DNA of 32,190 nt, from the NCBI GenBank assembly GCA_016987375.1, contig PJRA01000297.1:106515-138704 (forward strand). Direction: 5' to 3'. The notes under the pieces were generated by a model. That model worked only from the letters and a program-made list of their open reading frames with translations. It searched no databases and was not told the origin of the DNA. The translations under genes and the position numbers were made by a program. This document shows positions 10,629 through 21,077 of this stretch, in pieces. Each line of letters opens with the position of its first letter. Within the stretch, counting starts at the first letter, position 1. This DNA comes from Brachionus koreanus (Eukaryota > Rotifera > Eurotatoria > Ploima > Brachionidae).

Positions 10629-11153
10629 CTCACTCAAAACATGTTAGTGTTTTTATTTGCATTTAAGCTTTTAAAAATAATAAGGATCAGAAAAATGAAA
10701 TAGAGTGATGTCAAAACTTGGGTCTTAACACTTATAGATGAAACATGTTTTTGGATTGAAAGAAACACACATACAGAACAGAGCTTTTCAATAGTTAATC
10801 ACAAAATTACTCACCGAAATTCGTATGTTATGAAGAGAAACAAAGACTAAGGCAAAAGATTGATGAGTGAAAATCAAAATGAATGGCCCAATGGTCCACA
10901 TGAAGCGAGCAACAAGAATAATTTTTTCCTAAAAATAACTAAACTTATTCTTTTTTTAAGCAATTAATTCTAATAGTTCAGTAAATCCATTTTTTTCTGC
11001 CTATAATTTTTCTTTCTATTTCGATAAAAGATTTGTTAATTTATGATAAAAACAACTTTTAATTAACACTATTTAATCTTAGCTTAAATAAAAGATAAAA
11101 AAAATTTTATAACCAAAGTATTTTAACCAAATTTTAATCATTTCAAACAAATC
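10629..11153. other. Intergenic stretch upstream of the first GPCR gene
   Basis: From about 10710 to 10850 an open reading without ATG (VKTWVLTLIDETCFWIE) looks coding-like but is not recognisable and ends at a stop; it is probably another transposon scrap. The rest is AT-rich. Any promoter of the gene starting at 11154 must lie here, but no specific element could be identified. Confidence 0.4.
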
Positions 11154-14100
11154 ATGAATTGCTTTTCTGGTTCACCTTTTATTACTAAGCTATTATTTCA
11201 AAACTTAGTAATATTTTTCGCTGCAAATAATTATTTTGGCCTATCGAACGAGTACGATAGCTTTCAATTGAAAATTTCATGGGATCAAAATGATAAGTGC
11301 AATCTAACCAGCTTATTCAAGAACAACACAGTTTCACCTGGCTGTATTAGTGTGAAAGACATGGTTAAAATATCGGCTGAATATCAGTTCAAAACAACAA
11401 ATGGTTCAGATGACTTTAAACCGATTAATTTGCTTTTAGATTTGGATATGCTGATGGAAGTCAGAGCATCTATTGATGATCCAAATAAAGATGTCTTTTT
11501 AATTTGGAATTCGAAAAACAATTCTCTTGAATTTATTGGAACTGAGTGCAAAAAAGACAATAATGCTCTAAATTGCAGTAATAATGTCTCTATTTTGGAG
11601 CCATTTTTATTTGTCAAATTTACTCATTACATCGATCGAACAGGTTTACTCTCAAATGAGAATTTATCATTTTTTTTTAACAAGGGAGAGCTGTTTGTTC
11701 AAAATTTTGATGCAGATCTGGACAGTCCGAGCATCAGAATTTTTGCTGAAAATAGTGTTGACACTCAATTGGACATTGAGAACAAAGCTGATATTAAACA
11801 CTTGAAAGAATTTTTCAATAAATCAATTGAATTGAGTCTATTTGGTTACAATGAGCTGGCTAGTTTGATCGGTGAAGATAGAAATGTTGTTATACAATTA
11901 GGTAATTTTTTTTTAATCAAAAATGAAAAGCAAAAAATTTTTTATTTTTAAATCTAGATGCTAATAACTTAATTCTGAATGAAGAATTCGAATCAAACAG
12001 TATACTGTATGAATCTTTCTTTACTCACACTAGAGTTAAATTTGAAACAAAAAAAATTTCATTCACAATTCGTAGGATTAATGAAAACAATATTCTTTAA
12101 TTTTTTTTTTGTTAATTGTTTTTATGTTAGCTTACATTGAAATAGTTGATATACTGGTTAATTCAAAAACAAGTGTTTTGGTAAAATGGACAAATCCACT
12201 TATTGAATTAGACTATTTTAATATTCTGTGTCAATTAAATGATGAATCATATCAAATCAATTCCAATCAAAATAAAACAGAAAGCTTATGCTTCTTTAAC
12301 TCAATTGTTTATGGTCATTTGATCAAAGCTAAAGTTACCATTTTTGCTCCCAATTCAACTGTTGAATCACCTGAATTTTCAGCCTATTTAGGTAAATATT
12401 AAGCTATGATTATTTTGCTTAAACTGTTACCTTGAATTATCACTTAGTACGTATATCAGAAGTAGTTTTTTTCAAAATGCTCACAAATACATAATTATCA
12501 CTTTGCTGGTATCTTGTCTTAATTATAAGCCCGTGTTCTTGATACAATTATTTAAATAATGCTTTTAAACAGCAAGAATAACATTTATACCTAACAATTG
12601 AGAGCAGCGATAAAACGCTTTTCTTTATGGTATCAATCGTAAAACATTAATTAGAAAAACATATAGAAAAATAGGCAATTAATAAGCTGTTCAAAAGCCG
12701 AATGGATAAAATAGCTTCAAAGTGTTCAATATTTTAGAAAACCTAAGAAAGTGCTTATAGAGTTTCTTTTCAAAAGAGCTGAGTTAACCGAAAGCTTAAA
12801 AATGATAAAAGAAAAAGAAGGAAAGTTTTTTGATTCAAATCAATAAAAACAAAGTAGACGGACACCAAAAAGCATCTTTAGGATGTAACTACTTCATCAA
12901 AACAAAAATAAATTACGATGCATTACGAGAAAATGTAGGATTCAGACTAAGGAAAAAACGAATCGTAAATTTTTAAGTAAATTTAGTGAAAACTTAATCA
13001 AAACACTTAAAATAAACATTAAAATTTTAATTAAATCATATGCACTTTTAATTCTCAACACCAATTGTTAAATTTGCCCAAAGTCAATAAATATCAAATA
13101 TATTAATTATAACGGGTGATGCACAAGTAAGTGGACAAAAATTAAAAGCGAATATTTCAAAAAATAAAAATGATATTAAGTTCTGGTTTTTTTTCTGATG
13201 TAAAGAATTTATTTTTTAATAGAATTACGATTTTNNNNNNNNNNNNNNNNNNNNNNNNNNNNNNNNNNNNNNNNNNNNGCGCTTGAGGGATATTTGGCGG
13301 GTTGACATCTTTGGTCACATAATTTACATTTTCGTTCATCCATGTTGTGCTTACCATAGAATAGTGAGCAGACGCTAAGTCAGGCCAAAAAACGTAGTCA
13401 AGGTCTTCATGATTCTCATGTATAAATGGGAGCAGTCGTTTATTCAAGCATTTGTCGATATAGATGCTCGAATTGATGGCAACCGACTTTGAATTGTTTA
13501 TTTCAATTCGAAAATTATTAATTGATAAAATTCAAAAATTTTTCAAAATTTATAAAATATTTTTCTTAACTTAGAAATTTTTTGATTAATAGAATATATT
13601 TGTAATGTTATTTGTGAATTAATAGAAAGACTATTTATCACTATTACTTTATTAAATAAGATAAAAGAAAAAGAATAAAATTAATGATAATTTGGACTAA
13701 CTAAAATTTTGGCTATATTCTAAAAATTTCTCAACTAAAGCTTGTGAAATTGAAAATCCTTTATTAAAAAATTGGGCTGATCATCAACACTTGAAAATTT
13801 AAAAAATCTGAAAACTAGTACTGTAAATTAATTGAAACAGCAAAATAAAATATATTGACCATGTTTGGTTACGCAAAAAAGAACTATGTATTGCATGTAA
13901 TAAAAGAAGGCAAGGAAAAAGAGCTAAAAACAAAAAGCATCCTGAGAGGCGTAAATTAAGAACAGTTAATTTACTATTAATAAATTTATTAACCAAAGCT
14001 TCTTTTTTTTTCTTATTATTCATTTAATCTTTTATTTTTTCAATTTAAAAAAATAATTTATGAGGAAATTCACAGACATTGTAGATTTTATTCAAAAATT

Positions 14101-17100
14101 ACAAAAACAAAATTCTTTTTTATTTATTAAATTTCTAAAAATTAAGTGTTGTAAACATAGATAATTTTTTTTAGATAGATTTTTATTTCAAGAAAACTTT
14201 GATGTTTAAATAAGATTTTTTTAGAGGTCTTTTATGTCTGTATATTTCACGTCATCCCCATTTCAGTGAGCATTTCCTTGACTGTTGACTTTCATGTTAC
14301 TAATTGGGGTATTAATTGAATGGCTCTCTTTGTTAATTTTGTTTCTTTAATTCAATTTAAAGTTGAACCAGCTTGGTAGTAAAAAAAAATTCAATATAAA
14401 AAAAAAACACAGCCAAATTTTTTTTATTTCAAAAGAATTTTTTAGTTTATTGAATGCAACTTGATAAAAAATGATAATTATTTGATTTCTTAAGAGCCTG
14501 ATCAAACTGGTGGAATTAGCTTTACATCAATAACAGCTTATTCTGTTACTGTGAATTGGATTGCTTCTGCTGGCCTAGTTGATAATTACGAGGTTATTTT
14601 GAGCAAAAACCCGATAGAAACCAAGATAGTCGACAATAAAACACTTTCATGTAACTTTAGCCAGTTATTTCAGAAGACAAACTATTTAGTGAGTGTGACT
14701 GCACTAAGGAATTCATTGCAATCGAACAAAAAAACGGAATTCTTTGAAACCTTGAAAATTAATACAATTTTGAACAACACTGAACTAAGCACAATAATAC
14801 AGGATATTTCAGTTCTCCCAGACCAGTCTATATATGATTTGATAAACGAGACAGTAATCGAGTTGGAGAACCCAGAAAATATATACGTATCTTTAAACAA
14901 AACATCTTTAATTGTTGAATCAATAGCCCAACAGAGTAACAATTCAACTATTCTGGAAGGAATAATTGATTTGACTGATAAAACACTTTTGAAGCCAGAT
15001 GAGATTTTTTCCAACGATATTCAAATCAGCAATCGATTAAGTCAGAGTATGGAAAAAGCTGTTTCTAAAATAATTGTTGAAAATTTGACAGATTATCAGT
15101 TTATCAAAAATTATTCAAATTTTTTTATTAAAAGCAAATTGATTTTCAATTTTAGCATCAAAGATACTGGATTTTTTCTTGAAGGTAATTATTTTTTTGG
15201 TCAATTAATTTCAATAATAAAAAATTATTTATTAACTTGATTTAATTTACCTCTTTAAAAGGAGAAGTAGTCTGAAAAATTTACGAGATTTTATTTTTCG
15301 CTGTTTATTGCTTATTTAGTTGTTAGACACATATGCTAAAATATTTTTTCTTTTATCCAGATCTCTTAGGATCGGGTTGTTATAGGTTAAAACACAAAAA
15401 TTGTGCCCAACGATACCACTTCTTCACACACCGTATAGTAAAAGGCTGGAATAAGTTGGGATTGGATGCAGTGGAAGCTCAATCTTGAGATATTTTCAGA
15501 GTTGTTCAAAAGTCCATGTCCGGACTTTTAATTTTTTTTTAAGTCCAAATTAAAAGCTTTTTAAGTTATAATTTTTTTCAATTTTAAAATTATCAAAAAA
15601 ATTTAAATTAAACTAATTTTATTCACTAGTTTATTTTAAATATATAATAGATTAATATTAACAAAAAAAAAATTTTTTTATTTTTTATTTTTTTAAATGA
15701 TAGCAAAATCTCGACTTGGACTTGTTAAAATAAAAATTAAAAGTCCGGACTTGGACTTGGTTTGAAACTTGACATTAATAACCATCTTGTATAATATTTT
15801 GCGGGGTGTATTTATTTTTCAGAAAAGATCAAAACATGTTAAAAATGCAATAAAATTTCGATGCATTTTTAGAAATTATAATTCTTTTTCAACAGTTCAA
15901 ACAAAAATTCAAAAATCTGCGACGAAATTTAACAGCGCATTTAAAATGTTTTGATCATTTTTGAAAAATGAAATTTGATCTAAAATTTTAGGAGGATATT
16001 CCATAATATTAATGAAAAATGTATGTTCTTAAGTTTGCAATTGCCTACAAAAAGATATTTTGACATTATCAAATTTTTTTTTAAATACTTTTAATGCAAA
16101 CTTGTTCTGACGGGTACCTGAAAGACACACTGACACACCCCCTATTTTATAATAAAACAAGCACCCAGGTGTTTTTTTTAGAAAATTGATTTTTTTCGAA
16201 CCTCTTCTTTATTTAAAAAATCTAAAAAAAATTGCACTCGTTTCTCTCTTTCAAAAAAAAGGTCTCTTTTTGTAAAAAACACATTTAAATGTTCAAATAA
16301 GCAGTCGGTACATTATATGAAAGGCCAACACTTTTGAAATGAGAGAACTAATAATCCCACACAGAAAAAGACACTAAAAATGAGTTCTAGGGACTTGATT
16401 TGCCTAAATCGAGCTTTGTTTATTGTTCAAAACATACATTTTAGGGGATGTTTACGTTTGGAAACTTTTCGCTTTTTGCTTTTTTCAGGGCCAAGATAAA
16501 AAGATAGAGGTAGGTTATGGGTACCGGTTTTAGATGATTTTTATTTAGAATAAGGTTAGAAAATAAAATTGTGGGGTGTGTTTGACTACTTCGCCAAAAG
16601 CACCCGGGTGTTTCACTTTATAAAACAGTTTTTCATTTTTTTCAAAAATTCAAAGCATGCTACAAAAGCAGCTCATTAAAATCAGCAAGAAAAGACAAAC
16701 TTTTTTATAAATAGATGAGGTTCGAAAAAAATCGATTTTCTAAAAAAAACACCTGGGTGCTTGTTTTATTAAAAAATAGGGGGTATTTCTTTTTCAGGTA
16801 TCCGTTCTGACTTATTTTTTTATTAAAAAAAATTTTGTGTTACTGGTTCCTGTTTAAAAGCTTCTATAACATGTAAAATTCTAGCAAATTTCTTTATTCC
16901 AAGACATTTTTTTAGTAACATAAATTGTCTAATATCAAATTATTTTAATTTTCTATCCGAAATTAATACTAATTCAAGATGACATCTAAAAATAGACTGG
17001 CAAAATTGTTTGTACAAAAAACACACTTAATCAGGACTAGCCATCTTTATGTTTGTAAGCCATTACGCAAAGATTGGAACTTTTTTTCAACAATTTTCCA

Positions 17101-20100
17101 TTTTTGCTCAGCAAAATTACTAACATAAGCACAATCGCCAATTGGAAGACCTAAATATTTTATATTTTCTGCATGTGTAACCTTGTGTAACACACTCAAG
17201 ATTTGCACAAAATCCAAATGTATAGAATTCATTGAAAACTTTGTCATTATCATCAGAGAGTTAAGAATCTTTAATAATATTCAAATAAAATCCTTTGCTG
17301 TTGAGATTTTTTTAATTGTTCAAATTTTGATGATGTATAACACGAATTTTTTAGTAACTGAGATAAACTCGTTAACACAATTTCGGTAAAAATTCTAGTC
17401 AGGACAAAAAAGAAAAGCAAGCATTGATCAACAGTGACTTTATTTTGAAAGATTACGACAGGATCAAAAACTTGGATTTTGATAAGCTATTTGAAATGAA
17501 CCAAAAAATTAAGATTATTTACTTTAATAAAGATAACTGAGCAATAAGTAAATGCAATTGTGGTAAGGTGGCTAAGACAATAAACTTTATTACTTTGAAA
17601 TAAATTTTTGAGCTATAAACTAATGATTCTTGACATTAATTAAATAAATTTAACACTAATTAGAACAACGAAGTAATAAAAACTAATTGCGCATTTAAAT
17701 TTTTTTGGTCATTTTGGAAAAATGAAATTTGATCCAAAATTTTACTTTACCCATACAGTTTATTCTGTAAGATATTTTTATTTTCAAAGCTTTAAAAGCA
17801 TTGGAACATCAAAACTTTGTTCTTCTACCATCCTCTGCATTAACGTCATTAATTTTTTCACAAGTAAACTGTGAGCATTTTTTATTTTCTAACATTCAGT
17901 GTGCAAAATTTGTGCAAAATTAGTCACAATTTATTTATTATATTTTTATATTTACACAAATTTTGCAGACTTCCGCAGTAGGTAAAACAACAGTTGTTTC
18001 ACTTTGTTTCATCTGCAAAACAAATTTTTGGCCATTAGAACGAAAGTTATGAAATTTTTTACTTTTTGTATTGGAAATTTTGTATGAAATTTCAAAATGT
18101 GCAAATCTATGCTCATTTTCAGTTTGATCTTAAATAAAATTGACTAGTTAAGAATTATTCAAGAAGAAAAGATGAATTTGGACTTTAAATGTTTCATCCA
18201 TGACGCACTTATAATTATCTTTTGATACTTTTTTAGTGTTGTCGGTCTTGATTTTGTCCATTTTTTATCTATGCTTTCACCAGTTTATTTAGTTATAAGA
18301 ATGTTAATCTAAGAAAACAAAGTATTAGAAATTAATTAAAGACTAGGGCCCAAAATAATTTTTTTTCTAACTTGAAAAACTAAGTCGAACTTTTATTGAC
18401 CATACTGTTCCTTGTAAAAAAATAAAATAATTTTGAATAAATTTTAATTTTTAAATCTTAGGATTGCTTGAAAACATTACTGAAATAGATGATGAAATAT
18501 TTTTTGAGTCCAAAGATCTGAACTTTGATGTTTATTTCAACAAAGATTCAATAATAAATCTAACATTAGACAAAGAAACTCCTCGTTTGTCCTTCATTGC
18601 ATATTATTCACAGAAATTGTTCAAAAATCCAAGAGTTGCTGATTCTAATCAGATTGAGAATTGTGAAGAGCAAATTTTTTTGACTTTTAATGTTCTATCG
18701 GCCTCATCAATTTATCAATTGCCTTCAATGACAGACCTAGTTAATATAATATTTGCCAAGCAACAAGTTAAATGTTAAAATAAAAATAAGAAAAAATTTA
18801 ATTTTTGTTTTAGATTGAAGAAAAATGCTCCAAAATAAACTATAAGCATGAATGTGTTTTTTGGAATTACACTCTTAATGACTGGAGTCAAGAAGGATGT
18901 AGCTATAAGAAATTGGAAAAAAACGACACTATAATTCACAAATGCAGTTGTAGTCATCTGTCTCATTTTGCTATTTTATTTATTCCACATAGCTATACGT
19001 TTCCTTTTTTTCTAGAAAAAATTTTATTCATTAGTTCAACAGTTGGAATTTCTTTTTCAATATTGGGACTCTTAATTACCATCTTTAATGAAATTATTTT
19101 GTAATTATTTTTTTTTATTATTTAAAAAAAAAAACAAATATTTTTTCATTATTAAAGAATGTTTAATAAAAAATCAAAAATAAGAAAAATATCAAGTGGT
19201 ATTTTGACAAGCCAAAGAAAAATGATCAGAGAATATTTATTTATGTTTTTAATTTGGTGTATTTCTCTTCTATCAATGAATATAGTCTTTATTCTATTCA
19301 GCATCACAAAAAGAGAAACAGATTTGCTTAAAAACAAACATGAACCAGATGAAAATTTTCACAAATGCATGATAATTGGATCTTTGTTGCATTTTTTTTT
19401 GCTCAACTCTTTTTTTCTTTCAATATCTATTTCAATTGTGCAATTTTTAATTATATTTAAAAATTTGAATGTATATAATTATATACTAATAAAAGCCTTA
19501 TTGCCTTCTATATTGATTCCAATTGCTACAGTGGTCACAATAGCCTTAATAGACAAAGATGCTTACTCCCGTGATGATGGATAGTAGGCTTAATTTAATC
19601 CAAATAGATAAAGTGTAAAATTCAAATATTAGCTGTTGGCTTCGTGGAGAATATCAACTGTATGCATTCGTTTTGCCACTGGGCATCATACTATTATGCA
19701 ATTTGACTATTTTTTTGCTTGTTTGTAAGCTAAAAAATAATATCTTAAATAAGAGAAAAATTTATTTGAAAATGACGCCTAATACAGCGATTAGACAAGG
19801 GAACAGGGAATTAGTTTTTATTATGACGTGTTATTTAAATTCAAGTAAGTTATTTAGAGGACGGTGAAGTTAGAGCAAGTTTTTCTAAAGCAGACCAAGC
19901 TCTCAAAAAGTTAAATTTATCTTCTCAGAGTTTTATTTTAATATAAAATTTTATTTTTCGAAAAATATGATTTTATATTTTTTCAAATTAAAAAAATTAA
20001 TTTTTTTAAAGTGTTCTGCTTCGGAAAAAAAATGTTCCCAACTTCATCCTCTCTTATTTAGTAATTTTTGTGCAAAATTTTTATTTCAATTTTTTAGATG

Positions 20101-20321
20101 TAATCTGGATTATTGGTTTTATGGTTGTGATACCTTTTGATGAAATTGGTGTTGGATTTTTTCGCTATGCTCTAGCCATGCTATTTTGTATATTCAATTC
20201 TTTTCATGGATTTCAAATTTTTTATGTATATGTTATAATATCAGAAAAACGAAAGAGTTTTCTATTAGAACAAATTAAGAATACCTATAAATTTTTTAAA
20301 AGAATTGTTAGAAGACATTAA
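11154..20321 (+). CDS. Adhesion GPCR with FN3-like, GAIN, GPS and 7TM domains
   Basis: This is an adhesion-family receptor. Exons: 11154-11901, 11958-12071, 12131-12391, 14495-15184, 18462-18766, 18814-19100, 19158-19583, 19633-19844, 20098-20321. All junctions are GT-AG and the joined length (3267 nt) is open for 1088 aa. A hydrophobic N-terminus may be the signal peptide. Residues ~30-285 are an unrecognised region with LDLDMLMEVRASIDDPNKD. Two FN3-like domains follow (~288-375, ~376-450), then helical GAIN subdomain A (~455-600), GAIN B and the GPS (CVFWN...W...GC...CSCSHLSHFAILF). Exons 6-9 give seven hydrophobic segments, ending with NSFHGFQIF, typical of TM7 in this family. N-glycosylation sequons are frequent. 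Ligand and G-protein coupling cannot be read from sequence. The start is the first ATG, and a possible polyA signal AATAAA lies at 20479-20484. The gene is a tandem paralogue of the one starting at 26666. Confidence 0.9.
12392..14494 (+). other. Large intron 3 of the first GPCR gene
   Basis: A 2.1-kb intron between the two FN3-like exons, with donor GTAAAT and acceptor TTAAG. Besides the inverted mariner fragment (13112-13490) it has coding-like scraps near 12740-12960 and 13855-14010. The latter reads CIACNKRRQGKRAKNKK, basic with two Cys and probably transposon-derived. None is recognisable. Otherwise it is A/T-rich. Confidence 0.7.
13112..13490 (-). mobile_element. Truncated mariner copy inside a GPCR intron
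   Basis: This is the inverted counterpart of the right part of the element at 9619-10626. It begins with the same TIR (ACGGGTGATGCACAAGTAAG) after a TA at 13110-13111. It then carries, on the minus strand, the transposase C-terminal coding part (CLNKRLLPF-like region, FWPDLASAHYS, NPPNIPQA). Homology stops at about 13490 inside the former coding region, so the left half and left TIR are missing. An assembly gap of 44 N (13235-13278) covers the segment with the final catalytic Glu. Confidence 0.85.
15384..15510 (+). pseudogene. LINE 3'-end fragment
   Basis: The frame reads FFTHRIVKGWNKLGLDAVEA and then meets a TGA. The pattern FF..R.V..WN.L...V.A is the conserved C-terminal tail of many CR1/L2/jockey-like reverse transcriptase ORFs. 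Only about 40 codons remain. Confidence 0.6.
15510..15761. repeat. AGTCC inverted repeat (MITE-like)
   Basis: A 27-bp arm at 15510-15536 (AAGTCCATGTCCGGACTTTT and on into T) is repeated in inverse orientation at 15735-15761 with one mismatch. About 200 bp of A/T-rich sequence lies between. The arms are themselves partly palindromic around TCCGGA. No clear target duplication was found, so this may be a small MITE or the ends of a larger decayed element. Confidence 0.55.
15935..15990 (+). repeat. Dispersed repeat copy 1
   Basis: About 56 bp starting GCGCATTTAAA and containing GAAAAATGAAATTTGATC. It recurs in the same orientation at 17689-17745 with a few differences. The source family is unknown. 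Confidence 0.55.
16111..16804. mobile_element. Long-TIR non-autonomous DNA transposon
   Basis: The left arm (16111 to about 16205) and right arm (about 16705 to 16804) are near-identical inverted repeats of roughly 95-100 bp. Both contain ACAAGCACCCAGGTGTTTTT in matching position. The element starts CGGGTACC and ends GGTATCCG. It is flanked on both sides by TTCTGA (16105-16110 and 16805-16810), a clean 6-bp target duplication. The 500-bp interior has no ORF but has another related motif (CACCCGGGTGTTTCAC) near 16603. The superfamily is uncertain, since the terminal motif is not one I recognise. Confidence 0.8.
16970..17253 (-). pseudogene. LINE reverse transcriptase C-terminal fragment
   Basis: The minus strand reads ENIKYLGLPIGD followed by KWKIVEKKFQSLRNGL, the YLG.PIG thumb-side motif and the following helix of LINE reverse transcriptases. 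After a frame change comes YKQFCQSIFRCHLE (about 17012-16970). It is broken, antisense to the GPCR gene and lies inside its intron 4. It belongs to a different LINE family from the copy at 7110. Confidence 0.55.
17405..17570 (+). pseudogene. Coding-like scrap, possibly MULE/SWIM end
   Basis: An open stretch without ATG reads KQALINSDFILKDYDRIKNL and later YFNKDN, a stop, then SKCNCGKVAK. A Trp-type position followed by C-x-C is how SWIM zinc fingers of Mutator-like transposases begin, but the following C-x-H is missing. Low certainty. Confidence 0.22.
17689..17745 (+). repeat. Dispersed repeat copy 2
   Basis: Second copy of the repeat at 15935-15990, same orientation, again starting GCGCATTTAAA and running through GAAATTTGATCCAAAATTTTA. 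The two copies bracket the long-TIR element and LINE scrap in the same intron. Confidence 0.55.
18814..19100 (+). other. GPS autoproteolysis site and tethered agonist exon
   Basis: Exon 6 of the receptor encodes the last GAIN strands and TM1. It shows two Cys with WN and W between them, then CSCSHLSHFAIL. Cleavage in this family occurs after His-Leu and before Thr/Ser, here between Leu755 and Ser756 by my count. The four GPS Cys, both Trp and the HL-S tripeptide are kept, so self-cleavage is expected. The new N-terminus, SHFAILF, would be the tethered (Stachel) peptide. The segment after it (FPFFLEKILFISSTVGIS) is TM1. Confidence 0.85.
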
Positions 20322-20587
20322 TCTTTTTTTAAATTTTAGACTTCTAAAATTTATAAAGATAAATTTTGATTCAGATAGAATTATACTCTAATTGAAAGGT
20401 CTTTAACTTATCTTTCAAAAAAACAATTTTTATTTTAAAAATGTCAATTTTGAAAAAAGAAAATAGTATTTTTATCAAAATAAATTTTACATTTTTATTT
20501 GTAACAAATATTTCTAGTTAATCAAATTAAATCAAATAATTGTTAAAATACTACAGTAAAAATTAGTTTAATTAAATTGAAATAGCA
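20322..20587. other. 3' flank of the first GPCR gene
   Basis: A/T-rich and non-coding. AATAAA at 20479-20484 is a candidate polyadenylation signal for the receptor transcript. Confidence 0.4.
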
Positions 20588-20666
20588 GGAAGACTAGCGT
20601 AATCATGCTAAATTAGACGTCGTGCTAATAACGCGAAGGTCGTGAGTTCGATCCTCCCGTTGGGCA
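20588..20666 (+). tRNA. tRNA-Ile(AAU)-like gene with degenerate 5' half
   Basis: The 3' half is a good isoleucine tRNA: a five-pair anticodon stem around loop CTAATAA (anticodon AAT in DNA), GGTTCGATCC-type T arm here read GAGTTCGATCC, and acceptor strand GTTGGGC plus A. The 5' half is damaged. The acceptor strand GGAAGAC pairs poorly with GTTGGGC, and the D arm region (about 20597-20620) is several bases too long. It is probably a tRNA pseudogene or tRNA-derived insertion rather than a working gene. A run of T follows at 20669. Confidence 0.5.
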
Positions 20667-20742
20667 AATTTTTTCTATTTCTATAAAATAAAACATATTC
20701 TAATTTAATTATTAGCTAAAAAATTTTTTTGAGAAAAAAAAA

Positions 20743-20813
20743 TGCACTGGCCGGGAATCGAACCCGGGCCGCCCGCGTGGCAGGCGAGCATTCTACCACT
20801 GAACCACCAGTGC
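20743..20813 (-). tRNA. tRNA-Gly(GCC)
   Basis: Read on the minus strand it is a complete 71-nt cloverleaf. The acceptor stem GCACTGG pairs fully with CCAGTGC, with discriminator A. The D arm begins TGGTTCAGTGGTAGAA (A box), the anticodon loop is CTGCCAC with anticodon GCC, and the T arm contains GGGTTCGATTCCC (B box). A T-run for RNA polymerase III termination follows at once (minus strand, 20742-20734). No intron. CCA is not encoded, as expected in animals. Confidence 0.97.
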
Positions 20814-21077
20814 TTCTATAGCCCTCTTTTCTCCATTCAATTTTTTAAATCAATACAGAGATCATCAATAATTTTTTTTAATTTTTCTTTTAATTAAAAC
20901 TTTAAATAGTAGAATTAAAGGTTAAAACTGATAAAGGTATCATATTTTTTGGCATTATGAATTTTTGGTCAAAAAAACGAATTTAATAATTAATTACTAA
21001 TAGTTTAATAGCCACGTAGGATCTGCTCATGAATGACTTTAAAATCAAAATACATGGTCATTATTAAAGTGATTTAG

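Larger units (their letters stand above)
15185..18461 (+). other. Large intron 4 of the first GPCR gene
   Basis: A 3.3-kb intron that splits the GAIN coding region at phase 1, with donor GTAATT and acceptor CTTAG. It is a nest of mobile-element remnants, listed separately (LINE ends, an AGTCC inverted repeat, a long-TIR element, a dispersed 56-bp repeat). The stretch 17750-18460 shows no recognisable gene. Confidence 0.75.

Noticed and set aside
14682..15014. Minus-strand 110-codon open frame
   Set aside because: It lies opposite the GAIN-encoding exon 4 of the first receptor, which is supported by splice sites and by the paralogue.
15769..15954. 61-codon plus-strand open frame in intron 4
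   Set aside because: It lacks recognisable motifs, starts inside the AGTCC repeat flank and ends in the dispersed repeat, so chance is the simplest reading.
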